Positions 10,541 to 21,446 of a stretch of DNA of 64,000 nucleotides are shown piece after piece. The number at the start of each line of letters is the position of its first letter. Within the stretch, counting starts at the first letter, position 1. The translations under genes and the position numbers were made by a program. The DNA is from Neostapfia colusana. Taxonomy: Eukaryota > Streptophyta > Magnoliopsida > Poales > Poaceae. The stretch lies in assembly GCA_030760725.1 (NCBI GenBank), contig JASWHV010000019.1, forward strand, positions 33,793,944-33,857,943, read 5' to 3'. Below the pieces are notes generated by a model. It saw only the letters and a list, made by a program, of their open reading frames with translations. It ran no database searches and had not been told where the DNA came from.

Positions 10541-11691
10541 TGGGAGTCTTATGAATTTATAGGACTTGGTTTCATCATTTTTGGAGTTCCCTACCCATAG
10601 ATATGGAATTTAAAAGATTGGGCTAAAAGCTGGGAAAATATTTCTGTTATTTTCCTAATTTTTAGAGACATTCAAGATTGAATCATCATTTTGCCCAGCA
10701 AATGAGGTCCAATGCTTCTTAAATGTTTACTGAAGTTCAAGTATATTTAGAGGTAGGTTCTGCCCAAATTTGGGAATTTACCAATAAACTGAACTCCTGT
10801 AATTAATTCCCTAAAACTTTCTTTAACTGAATTATTGAGCCAAATCCAGGGATTTTAATAAATATTGGGATGAACCCCTGGATAGTACTCACTGAGAGGA
10901 ATCCAATGAAATTTATTTGACAATTTTTGGAGGTTCCTACTGAAAGTTATAAGCATTTTAAGTTTGATAAAAATCTGAACAGAAATTGGGGAAAATTTAG
11001 ACTGCTGACAGTGGGACCCACCCCTCTCTTCAACCTCGCGACAGCAGGGTGGCGGCGCTCTCTGGGGAGGTCCGCCGGAAGTGACTTCCCGGCCTCCTCT
11101 AAGGCTAAATCTCGCCGCCTCTCACTTTAGGAACACAGGGAACTCATCCGTGGGGTCGGCCGAGGCCACCAGCCACTGGAAACCCATCAGCAACGGGTGG
11201 CGGCGGCATTACTTCGGCAACGTTGAACTCGCGCTATGATGGATCAAAAGCTTCGGTTCTTCTTCCTAGAGCATCGTGGTGGAACCCTAATCATCGTCAT
11301 GCACTCAAATCAGCTCCAAATGGGCCGCAAAGATGAGTTCATTGGCGACCTAGGGCAAAAATCGGCGGCGGCTCGGAATTCTCGAAGAACAGCGCCAAAA
11401 CTCTACGGTTTTCAATGATTTTTGATCCTACATGGGTGTGGGAAGGTCTAGAACGTGTGTGTAGCTCGGCACAAGCTGCAGTGGAGTGATCACTACGAAT
11501 TTTGAACTTTTGGCCGTCTCGGTTCTATGAACATCCTTATGGTAAACGGTTAAATTTTCTCTAGATGATGCATGAGAAGATTAGCGGTTTGCACCAGCAT
11601 GTCAAGCACCTTAGGGCGGTCGGTTTTGGTGTAGATTTTCGGCCATGAGATGGCTTGTAGCACTCAGGCGCCAGGGAGTCGAAGCAGTCCG
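10541..11691 (-). repeat. Truncated LTR E, left part
   Basis: Aligns with LTR D from about 3415 onward (shared blocks: 'aggtccaatg', 'aaatttgggaatt', 'gagccaaatccag', 'gatagtactc'), same orientation. The outer half of the LTR is absent. Interrupted at 11691 by element 1 and resumed at 26869. ORF-like frames at 10927-11130 and 11236-11418 are within LTR sequence and not supported as genes. Confidence 0.7.
11687..11691. repeat. Target-site duplication of element 1 (left)
   Basis: GTCCG immediately before the LTR start; identical to 26864-26868. Confidence 0.95.
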
Positions 11692-11795
11692 TGACACGAC
11701 CCCACTGGTCCTGTCGAGCCAGGATCACGCTGAGGGGTGCTGCGTTGCACAGCACCGTATAACACACGTCAAAGGTGCAAAGCGGAAGCGGAAGT

Positions 11796-11801
11796 TTTAT
11801 T
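11796..11801 (-). terminator. Polyadenylation signal, element 1 3' LTR
   Basis: TTTATT on the plus strand is AATAAA in the sense direction. It is about 105 bases before the LTR end and is preserved in all members of this LTR family (23050, 29794, 48258). Confidence 0.6.
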
Positions 11802-11922
11802 ACATAAACAAGTTTATGAACAAGTTTACATCAAAATAAGTTCAGTCTACACTCGCGGGCGTAGACTAAGCATAAAGTGCACGTTCAGCCCTCGAACGTG
11901 TCCTTGCTAGCACACACGCACA

Positions 11923-12011
11923 CTAACTCTGCGTCGTGCACGACTCCCACTCGACGGAGTTCCCCTCCTGGGGTTCCGTCTCCTCTTCGGGAGTCCCTTC
12001 CTCATAGAACC
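11923..12011 (-). other. Candidate last coding exon, element 1 3' LTR
   Basis: 89 nt after TTTTTGCAG. Reads F-Y-E-E-G-T-P-E-E-E-T-E-P-, then P-V-E-W-E-S-C-T-T-Q-S and TAG. One replacement (P to T near the end) separates it from the copy at 23177-23265. Two leading bases complete a codon begun in the middle exon. Confidence 0.45.
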
Positions 12012-13099
12012 CTGCAAAAAGCTTCAAACACAAGCAGTGAGCACGAAGGCTCAGCAAGTCTGACCCGTCTCACCTAAACATGGAACTTCTACATGAGGGT
12101 AATGGGTTGCATGAGGTAAAAATCATTTGCAGGGACTCGCCTAATTAGTAGAACCTTACTTTCAAGTTTTAGCAGCAGGTTGTGGAGAACCTTACGCTAA
12201 GGCACATGAGAGAGCCGCAATCAAACAAGAAACGCATTTCTCTCATGTACTTTGCCCAAAGTTGAAAAGAACTTTAATTAGCTTTAAGCTACAGCATATC
12301 ATTAACAATCAATGTCCAGCTTTCAATCAGCAACATTTTAACATGTAACTAGCCTGTTCTTTCTACGTCACGGTACAGTGAACAAGTGGTACTCACTAAC
12401 CGCGAGGGACGGCGATTATAATCGATTTACACCTGCAGGGTTACCCGAACAACCCGTCACGTACGCCCGTACTCGATGTTGCCTACAACAACCATCACGG
12501 ACGTCGTACGCGACTACCTTTCACCCGTTAGCCAAATATTGAACCGGTCCCATCGTCCCGAGCAAGAGGTCTCTGCACGCGCATCTCCGTGCCGCCAGCC
12601 GATTTACACCTCGAGCTCTCAACCTACCCTCTGAACGACGGGCAATGCCTCAATACCCAGCTACCCGAGTTACATCAGTTTCCCGGTTCCCATATAGCCG
12701 GTAGGTCTTCGGTACTGTTCTAGCTTGTTCAACAGGCCCGCACACGGCTCGGTCCTCAATCGACACAAGCGGAGCTACAGCACACAGGCCCCAAAGTCCT
12801 GCTGCCCTTACTCTCCGCTCGGTCTCACTTTCTTGCCATGTGTTTCATGTGCTATCTCTACCCGAGCAATGTGCCTCTAGCCTATTCTCGCGAGTAGTTC
12901 CAACTACTCGACTTGTACCGAATCCTACTCTATCCTAGCAATGCAGTGGCTAACGAGGTTTTCAATCCTAAACCCAACCCATGGTTTTCTTGGCTGTGCA
13001 GTTGGGTTTCCAATCAAGACTCTAGTGCAAGAACAATATTCAAAGATGTGCTCAAAACAATAAATATTTGTAAAAAGGTTAATGCAAACCGGGGCTTGC

Positions 13100-13180
13100 C
13101 TTGCTGCTCTTGGTCGTAGGCTAGCTGTTCCTCCAGAGTAACGAAGTCTAGGACTTCGGGTTCCTCCTCGACCTTAGCGA
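13100..13180 (-). other. Candidate middle coding exon, element 1 3' LTR
   Basis: 81 nt between CATATAG and a GC donor (CAAG/GCAAGC). Reads A-K-V-E-E-E-P-E-V-L-D-F-V-T-L-E-E and on to E-Q-Q with no stop. The frame stays open on both sides for 62 codons in all. The copy at 24354-24434 differs at one residue (L to P). Confidence 0.45.
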
Positions 13181-14538
13181 CTATATGATAGAAACAATAC
13201 ATGTATTAATTTAATGCATTTGTATTAAGTTGGAAGTTGTGAAGTCTACAACCTTTGCTAGATAGACCTAATGACTGTGAAACTTTTACTGTGGCTTGGT
13301 TACAACCTAAACAGAGACTTGGTCAAGTTTTAGTTGCAGCAAAGCTCATTTGAGCCCTCCACAAATAATTATGTCCTTGACCTTAATTAAGGGCTTTTAG
13401 GGTGTTCTAAGTATTTTCATGAAACAAACTATGACTTTCTGAAAACTAGATTTTCAGAGGGTTCTAATGTAATTGGTCTCACTTAATTTGGAAGTCTCTA
13501 ACCAAAGATATGAGCTAAACAATTTCAGGGAAAATTCTGAAAATGTTTCTGAACATTTTCTATTTTCTCTGGGACAGTTTCACTAATCACACCATTAGGT
13601 GGACTAAATGAGCTCAAATAGATCTGAAATTTTTATGGTAGTTCAAGGATATTTTGGTGAACATCTCAGCAAAATTTCAGGATTTTCCTCCAAAGGATTC
13701 TCCAGGTAAAATTCCTAAAATTTTAAACTTTAAGGAATTAATTCTGGAGAAATAAGGAATTTCATGAAGTGAAACTTGATTTTCTGGAAAGTACACAGAG
13801 AGCTGAATCCAGCGAAATTTGGTTCACTCAATTTGGAGCTTTCTAGCCAAAGTTATAAAGATTTGAAGTTTGAACTAAAACTGAAATTCGGAGAAAAGTT
13901 TAAACTCTGGCTTGTGGGCCCCGCACACAGTGCGTCGTCTCCCTCCTCGCGCCAACTACGCGGCGGCGGCGTTCTCCGGCGACCCTCGCCGGAACTGAGT
14001 TCCCGGCCACCCCCCGGCCCGAAACTTGCCGCCTGCCCCTTTTCCGAACCCCTGGACTCGATGGTAGGGTCGCCGGCCGCCGGCGATGACCGGAAACCCG
14101 TGCGCACCGGTGACAGCACCTGCTAGGGTTCCGGTGAGGTCGGTCCCGCTCTCCCGTGCACCAAATCGACCGGAACTCGGTCGGAGAGCATCAGTAGGGC
14201 ATGGGAAACACGAACTAGGGCTGGGTGGAAGCTAGAAATATCGGCAACTAGGCTCTCGACAGTGAGCCGAGGTGTTCAGCCATGGCAGCGGGGAAAACAG
14301 CCATATCATGGCCGATTCTCGATGGTTTTCTCCAATTCCAGTCAGAGCGTGGGCGCTAGCGTGCATAGAAGCTACTAGGTAACGAGCTTGTCCAACCTTC
14401 GTGCATAGAGCACGAATTTCACCCGAAGGTGAGCTCGGTTCTTATGAACTGATCAAGAGTAAATTTGGAAATTCTCGGCCGAGGGTTGATCAATCGCCAA
14501 ACGGCTTTCGGCTACTCCATCTACATACAATCACGCAC

Positions 14539-14660
14539 CTTTCTTGTGTAGAGAAGAGGACGTGACAACGGCTGTGCCGTGCTGTCCACGGGAGCCCGAT
14601 CGGCGGCGATGTTCGGCTCGCCGGAGAAATGGCTCGTACAGCTCGAGGAAGCTTGCTCAC
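14539..14660 (-). other. Candidate 5' exon ending at a conserved splice donor
   Basis: On the minus strand the sequence ...CTACACAAGAAAG/GTGCGTGA ends an open frame of about 38 codons (S-S-S-L-H-K-K before the donor). Its phase fits the middle exon. An in-frame TGA lies upstream and no ATG lies between, so in this copy the start is not explained. The same donor occurs at 25793, 45553 (plus strand) and 4479. Confidence 0.3.
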
Positions 14661-14843
14661 TGGCCAACACGGAGTGTGGGAGGTTGCTCTCGATCCCTTG
14701 GTGCCGTTTTGCTGTGGAGGAGGCTGTGCTCGCGAGCGATCGGCTTGATCAAGCGGGAGCTCGAGCGGCGGTGATGGCAGTGGAAAAACGGCCGAGTATG
14801 CCGGCAGCTCGGGGAATGAGTGATCGGAGCACGCCGGGGAGGG

Positions 14844-14852
14844 AATAAATAG
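14844..14852 (-). promoter_or_regulatory. TATA-like box, element 1 3' LTR
   Basis: Sense strand CTATTTATT in a GC-rich setting, about 750 bases from the LTR start, followed by C-rich sequence. The second LTR has it at 26098-26106. A weaker CTACTTATC sits at the same place in LTR S (45237-45245). Confidence 0.4.
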
Positions 14853-15603
14853 CCCGGCGGCTGGTCTCCGGCTTGGGGCGCGCAGCAGGAGCTGGCGCCG
14901 GCTGCCCCCCTTCGGTGGCGCGCGCACACAGCAGCCGGGAACCGACTGAACTGTGTTTCAGTCGGTTTGTATTGAGGCAGAGGCTGACATGTGGGTCCCA
15001 CCCCTCCTTTTAACCTCTGAAATTTACTCCTAACAGCTGTGGTAAACAGTGAACCCTATACTACCCTTGGCAATTCAAATTATTCACCCATGAGCCATTT
15101 GAATTGATCAAAGTTCAAATGAGGTTTGGTTTGAATGAATTTCAGCACAAGTTCAGTTTGAAATTCAAATAAAGTTTGAATTCCCCCCCCTTAGCTCATG
15201 TCAAGATCAACTCCAAATGGAGTGAAAATTGGTGTGTGAGCTCACAAAAATGTGCTGAGTAAAAATATGCCTTCCACTTTCAAATTCATGGTATAAAAAC
15301 AGTTTGAATTTGAATATGTTTTCAAACTGCCCCCTTCCTATCTATACCCAAGATGACCTCAAAAAGGTTTTGAATTTGGGTGAAATTTGGCATGGACATC
15401 CTTAGCAAAGTGTAGGAGTTTTTCCTATGTCCAGCCCATCTATATCACATGTGGGAAATACCACTTTTGCAATGTGTAAGTTTGTTCCCTAATGTTGATA
15501 ATTGTTACTTGCTCTTCATTTGTGTTCATCATTCTTCCTCAAATGAGGTGTGTGGTGTGGGGATGAACACTACAAATGGGTGTCAAAAACTGAGGCCCTT
15601 ACA

Positions 15604-15638
15604 TTCCTCCCCCCTTAAAAGAATCTCGTCCCGAGATT
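15604..15638 (-). promoter_or_regulatory. Polypurine tract and hairpin, element 1
   Basis: TTCCTCCCCCCTT is the polypurine tract read from the other strand, directly against the LTR end. AATCTC (15622-15627) and GAGATT (15633-15638) form a stem just inside it, between the pol stop (15673) and the tract, so it is not coding. Confidence 0.8.
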
Positions 15639-15672
15639 ATAAGGTGAAAATGAGATAGAGGACGGTGGAAAA

Positions 15673-18600
15673 TTACCGGATATGCGACGTGAGAAAGTCG
15701 GGGTAGTTAGTGCGAAGGAATTCTTCGCTCTCCCATGTCGCTTCGTCCACGGAGTGATTACTCCATAGAACCTTGTAGAACCACAACGTACGGTTGCGTG
15801 TGGTACGGGCCCTTTCATCAATAACCTGCACCGGTTCCTCCCGATAGGTGAGGTCCGGTTGCAGTTCTTCAATGTCTTCCAGGTGAACGGTAGTTGATAA
15901 CTTGAGACACTTCCTCAGCTGGGAAACGTGAAAGACGTCGTGCACACCGAAAAGTGCTTCTGGTAATCTCAGCCGGTATGCTACCGATCCACATCTTTCG
16001 GTAATCTGGAATGGACCGATGAATCGGGGTGCCAACTTTCCTCTCACCCCAAATCTGTTTACACCCTTCATTGGAGACACTCGTAGGTATACGTGATCTC
16101 CAACTTCTAATTGTAATGGGCGCCTTCTCCGGTCCGCATACTGTTTCTGACGGGATTGAGCGGCTCTTAGGTTCGCTTGAATCAGTCGAACTTTTTCTTC
16201 CGCGTCGTTGACAAGGTCAATCCCGAAGGTAACCCTCTCGCCAGACTCACACCAGTTCAGTGGTGTGCGGCATTTTCTCCCGTATAGCGCCTCGTAGGGC
16301 GCCATCTTGATGCTTGCTTGGTACCCATTGTTTTACGAGAACTCGGCTAACGGCAAGTGATCATCCCAATTCTTGCCGTGGTCGATAGCGCAAGCTCGTA
16401 GCATGTCTTCTAGAATCTGATTTACCCGCTCGGTTTGTCCATCCGTCTGCGGGTGGTAGGCTGAACTACGGATCAGCTTCGTCCCCAAGGTAGTGTGTAG
16501 CTGCTCCCAAAAACGGGACACAAATAAAGTGCCCCGGTCCGATATGATGGTACGGGGTACGCCGTATAAGCATAGGATCCGTGAGATGTACAGTTCAGCG
16601 TACTTCTTGGCGTTGTAGTTGGTGTTGACCGGGATGAAATGGGCAACTTTGGTGAGCCGATCGACGATTACCCACACAGAATCATGTTTCTGTAAGGTGG
16701 TGGGTAAACCGACGACGAAATCCATGCTCACGTCCTCCCACTTCCAGGCAGGAATGCCTAGTGGTTGCAGCAGTCCCGGTTTCCGCATATGGTCTGCCTT
16801 CACCCTTCGACATGTATCACACTCGGACACGTATTTGGCAGTCTCTCGCTTCATCCGTGTCCACCAAAACCTTCTTCTGAGTTCTTGATACATTTTGTTG
16901 CTGCCTGGGTGAATAGAAAACTTTGATAAGTGAGCCTCATCAAAGATTTTCTTCCGTAACTCCGGGTTTCGGGGTACGACAATCCGGTCCTTGAACCATA
17001 GGACGCCGTCTCCGTCCTTCCGGAAACATTTCAACTCCCCACTGTCTATACGTCTCCGCAAATGTGACATGTCCTTGTCATTCTTCTGGGCTGCCGCTAT
17101 CTCTTCACGGATGGTGGGGATCAAAGCTAAGTTGTAGAGAGCTCCGTGTGGAATCACACGTAGTGGTGGTTCGCTCTCTTCCAACGGTGTGATGGTCAGA
17201 TTATTGACGTGTGACTTGCGGCTCAGCGCATCTGCCACGACGTTTGCCTTGCCCGGATGATAATGGATCTCTATTTCGTAATCCTTTATCAGTTCTAACC
17301 ATCTTCGTTGCCTCATGTTCAACTCCTTCTGAGTGAATATGTACTTGAGGCTTTTGTGGTCGGTATATAAATGTACGAGGTTACCGAGTAGGTAGTGCCT
17401 CCACATCTTCAGTGCAAGTACCACGGCAGCGAGCTCCAAATCATGAGTTGGATAATTTTGCTCATGGTTCCTAAGCTGCCGTGATCCATACGCGACCACT
17501 CTTCGGTCTTGCATCAGCACACATCCGAGCCCAATGCCGGATGCATCGCAGTACACATCGAACGGTTTTGTTGTGTCTGGCTGCGCCAAAACCGGTGCTG
17601 ATGTCAGGTGCTTGACTAAAGCCTTGAATGCTGCTTCACATGCTGGACCCCAAACATATTTGGCAGCTTTCTTCAGCAGCTCTGTCATTGGCTTGGCAAT
17701 CTTCGAGAAGTTCGGAATGAACCTCCGATAATATCCCGCGAGTCCAAGGAAACTCCGTACCTCATGAACAGTTCTCGGGGATTTCCAATTCAGCACTTGC
17801 GTGATCTTGCTCGGGTCCACAGCGATACCCTCCGCTGAGATGATATGCCCGAGGAAAGGCACTTGCGATATCCAGAACTCGCATTTGCTGAATTTTGCGT
17901 ATAACTTGTGATCCCGCAGCCGTTGCAAGACTATACGCAGATGTTTCTTGTGATCTTCCTCCGACTTGGAATATACCAGGATGTCGTCGATGAAGACCAC
18001 AACAAACTTGTCCAGCTCCGGCATGAACACCGAGTTCATTAAGTACATGAAGTGAGCTGGAGCATTGGTGAGGCCAAAGGACATGACCAGGTACTCATAA
18101 AGTCCGTACCTTGTCGAGAAAGCTGTCTTTGGAATGTCCTCCGCCCTTATCTTAATCTGATGGTACCCGGATCTTAAATCCATCTTGGAAAAGATCTTCG
18201 CTTCGACCAACTGATCAAACAACATGTCGATCCGTGGCAACGGGTACTTGTTTTTGATGGTTACGGCATTTAATGGGCGGTAGTCCACGCAAAGCCGCAA
18301 CGTTTCATCCTTCTTTTTGACAAATAATGCCGAACAACCCCATGGCGAGGAGCTCGGCCTAATAAAACCCTTCTCCAGAAGGTCCGTGAGCTGAGTCTTC
18401 AGTTCAGCCAACTCTTTGGGCGCCATCTTGTACGGCCTTCGGGATATTGGCATGGTCCCCGGTGCGAGTTCAATCTTGAACTCCACCTCTCTGTCGGGTG
18501 GCATTCCCGGCAAATCGTCCGGGAATACATCAGGGAACTCTCGGACCACTGGAATGTCTTCCAATCTGATGGTTGTGGCTTGGTAGACACTTGGAAGTTT

Positions 18601-20229
18601 TATTTCTGGACTGTCCAGAAATAATGAGTGAGAACCGTGCACCTCTGAGTTTAAGTGCACGACTCGAAGGACGGTGTCTAAAACAGCGCCGTGGCGGGTT
18701 AACCACGACATCCCTAGGATGACATCGACCTTCTGCCCCTCTAAGATAATGAGAGACGTGGGGTACACTCTACCCGCTAAGCATAATGGTGCTTTGGAGA
18801 CCATTACGCTTGCTGAAATCTTCCCACCCGGTGAACAAATTAAATATGGACTATCGGTGGGTAGTATTGGCAAGCTGTGCTTAGCAATGAAAGCTTGGCT
18901 AATAAAATTATGCGTGGCGCCTGAATCAAATAGTACTATAGCGGGATGCTGGTGGAGTTGGAACATACCCGCAAGGATTGGCTCGCCCTCCGGCACGTCC
19001 TCAATGGCAAGCTGGTGGACAGTACCGGGCCTAGGGTTCGCCCGCCGCGCATTAGTAGGGTTCCGGGGTTGATTCCTCCCAGGAAATTGTGGTGCCACTC
19101 CGCCGCCTTGCCTCTCCGGGCAACTGCTCGCGAAGTGTCCTGGACGACCACACTTGTAACATGTGGCCGCTGCTGGTGGAGTACTCGGGGGACGAAAGCC
19201 CGGCATGCGTTGCGGAGGTGCAAACGCACGCGGCATCGCCCGCTGCTGCTGTTGTTGTTGCGGTGGTACTGACAGTGCCGGCCGGAATGCCGGTGAAGAG
19301 TACGGCCGACTGCGGAACGGCATCGACCGCTGTGGTGGTTGCCAGCGCGGAACTGATGGTGGGCGATTCACCATCCGAAACTTCTGAGAAGGACCGCCTC
19401 CTTCTCCGCTGCTCTGCGGCGCGCTTCGCTTTCGCTCTGCCGCCGCCAACTCCTTGCCAGAGTCCTCCTGAACAATCGCAGCATCAATTATGTCGTTGAG
19501 GCTGCCGCGATTGAACATCGCCAGCTTGTCCTTCAGGAGCGGGTTAAGCCCCTGGTAAAAGTGGTCCCGCCGCTTCTCGTCCGTATCTGCGTGATACGAC
19601 GCGTAGAGCGCGAGATCGTTGAACGCCCTGGAATATTCCAGCGCGTTCCGGCTCCCTTGTTGCAGGTGTAGGAACTCCTGCGTCTTCCTCTTCATCAAAC
19701 CGGGCGGTATATGATAGGCCCTGAAGGCCGTCCGGAACTCCGCCCAGGTCATCGCTCGGTCGGTGGGCTGTGAAGCACAGAAGTTGGCCCACCACGCGCT
19801 CGCGGATCCTTGGAGCTGCTGGACCGCGAACTGAGTCTTGCGCTGCTCGCTGATTTGGAGCAGCCCGAACTTCATCTCTATGGCGCGGAGCCAGTTGTCC
19901 GCGTCAAGTGGTTCATCCGTCCTTGAGAATACAGGGGGATGAGTCGCCAGGAAGTCGGAGTAGGAGCTCTGTTGGCGCTCCTCACGATCTTCACGTCTCT
20001 CTGGGCGAGACGTATTCGCAATTAACGTTTGCAGCAGCTCTGTGTGCTGCTGATGTGAACCCGCCATTGCCGCGACAATGTCGGCCAATGTAACCGTTGG
20101 TAGTGGCGGTGGCGGTGTTTGCTGTTGTTGTTGCTGCTGCTGTCCCGAGGAGTCCTCGGGAGGTGGTTGGGAGGTCTCTCCCCCTTGACTGGTACCCCCA
20201 ACGTCAGGGTTGACACGAGTACGCGTCAT
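15673..20229 (-). pseudogene. gag-pol polyprotein with one nonsense codon (element 1)
   Basis: One frame of 1518 codons if the internal stop is ignored. Start chosen at 20229 (M-T-R-T-R) because element 2 starts at the same residue; upstream in-frame Mets lack counterparts. In order: Gln/Pro-rich N-terminus; capsid-like domain (about 95-270); zinc knuckle C-Y-K-C...H...C (about 357-370); protease D-S-G-A-T (about 435); RT with F-I-D-D-I-L (about 746); RNaseH D-A-S-G (about 890); integrase H/H/C/C zinc region (about 1100-1150) and D, D, E residues in M-D-F, S-D-R-G and T-E-R (about 1170-1265). The chromodomain lies within about the last 75 residues. Codon 1299 (16333-16335) is TAA where relatives have Tyr, in S-Y-N-N-G. 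The stop lies after the catalytic triad, so the product would lack the integrase tail and chromodomain. Confidence 0.95.
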
Positions 20230-20501
20230 TCTGGAATTCAAAACAGCAGCAATTAGCACATGTCTTACTAAAAATTCCATACGCAACAGTAGGTATTGAA
20301 GTGACACATGATCAATTTGCACAACATTCACATATATTGATAAAGCATAAACTTTATACAAGATACATTATTCTCGAATCTCCGAGAAGTCGTGTTCATG
20401 TCGTCACTACCTATACATACGCTACTGTCTACACGACATGTCACCGATTACAAAAGTTGGGTTACGCTACCCTAGCTGCCCTACTTGGCAACCGTAACCC
20501 C
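20230..20501 (-). other. Spacer between ORF0 and gag
   Basis: About 270 AT-rich bases. On the minus strand it ends TTTTGAATTCCAG then A-ATG of gag, a plausible 3' splice site. Nothing else seen. Confidence 0.5.
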
Positions 20502-21446
20502 CTACTCGGAGTAGAACTCGACCTCCTGTGGGTCGTCCTCCTCCGGTACCTCTGCTGGTGGCTCGGGGTCTACCACCTCTTCTCCCATTCCAGGTTCTCC
20601 CATGGCTGGAAGACCCAAGACTACCGGTACGCCCAATACCGGGGGCACGAGGTCCTGTAATGCATGCACCTCGTCCATAGCCTGGTTGTAGTCCTCTTCC
20701 CAGCCTTGTCCTTCCTCAATAGCGTCGTCCCGCTCTTGAGCAAGTTCCGCATTCTGCTGGGTTAGGGTCTGCACCAGCTCTTGCAACGCCGCGATGTCAA
20801 CACGGCTCTTCTTCCTTGCCTTCTTCAGACGACGCAACTGATTGTGTTGTCCATTCAGTCGCTTAATCGTCGGAAGGAGCACATTGCGGAGTGCACTGTG
20901 AGCACTCTCGAAATGATCTCCACGGCTTGTGCTCTCCTTGAGCTTGGTGGCGAGATGCTCCGTATGAACAGCTTGGCTGTCCATCACAGCGTTTCCCGCC
21001 CTCATTTGGAGGCTGAGGTTGGCCTCCGCGGGGTTGTACCTTGGGCAAGTCAGGTCTGTTGCCTCCAGGTACCTCTCTGCCCACACATGCTGAGCTCGCC
21101 CCTCCACCGGAACGAGTGCGTATGGTGTGCCCTCCATAGCCTGCACGTGTAGTTGGCAGAAGCGTGACATGGTGTCACGGGCTGCCACTTGCCACATCCC
21201 TTCCGGTTGTCTTCCTCTAACCGTGATGGTGAATGGCACCCAACCGGGTGGCGTAGGTCCTGCGGGAACCTCGACATGGATCGTCCACGTCTTGTTCCCC
21301 TCTTCGCCTTCTTCCTTGGCGAAGTATTGCGGCATCTGGTTGTACCCGAAATATTGGAGCATTTGCCACAATGCTTCCGGGTAGCCGCTACGGTCAGAGC
21401 AGTGGGAAACTACCCACCCGTTCTCCAACCGTTTATCTGCTGCCAT
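20502..21446 (-). CDS. ORF0, extra ORF upstream of gag (element 1)
   Basis: Intact 314-codon frame on the same strand as gag-pol, separated from it by 272 bases. I recognise no enzymatic domain. Residues 1-50 have aromatic, conserved-looking segments (W-V-V-S-H-C-S-D, Q-Y-F-G-Y). Residues 54-100 have a W-x-V/I-rich stretch. Residues about 185-265 are a predicted coiled coil with a basic patch R-R-L-K-K-A-R-K-K-S-R (205-215). The tail (284-314) is strongly acidic and ends E-F-Y-S-E. The ATG directly follows TTTTTCCAG, a splice-acceptor-like site. A homologous but broken copy is in element 2 (37644-38607), so it belongs to the family. From memory, rice RIRE3/RIRE8-type elements carry an ORF in this position; I could not compare sequences. 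A structural or nucleic-acid-binding accessory role is a guess. Confidence 0.85.
   Translation of the reverse strand: MAADKRLENGWVVSHCSDRSGYPEALWQMLQYFGYNQMPQYFAKEEGEEGNKTWTIHVEVPAGPTPPGWVPFTITVRGRQPEGMWQVAARDTMSRFCQLHVQAMEGTPYALVPVEGRAQHVWAERYLEATDLTCPRYNPAEANLSLQMRAGNAVMDSQAVHTEHLATKLKESTSRGDHFESAHSALRNVLLPTIKRLNGQHNQLRRLKKARKKSRVDIAALQELVQTLTQQNAELAQERDDAIEEGQGWEEDYNQAMDEVHALQDLVPPVLGVPVVLGLPAMGEPGMGEEVVDPEPPAEVPEEDDPQEVEFYSE

Larger units (their letters stand above)
11692..15603 (-). repeat. Element 1 downstream (3') LTR
   Basis: 3912 bp. On the sense strand about 750 bases of U3 precede a TATA-like CTATTTATT (14844-14852). About 3 kb follow before the AATAAA (11796-11801), leaving about 100 bases to the end, so the presumed R region is unusually long. 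It holds the candidate donor at 14539/14538 and candidate exons 13100-13180 and 11923-12011. Lacks 6 bases present in the other LTR near 26748-26755. Confidence 0.96.

Noticed and set aside
14490..14927. 145-codon sense ORF in the element 1 LTR (also 25744-26181)
   Set aside because: The copies are nearly identical because the LTRs are young, so no evidence of selection. It passes through the donor in another frame than the conserved exons, and S does not keep it.
20109..20146. CAG/TGT-rich stretch as a microsatellite
   Set aside because: It encodes the Gln run of gag and recurs at the same place in element 2; no need for a separate repeat call.
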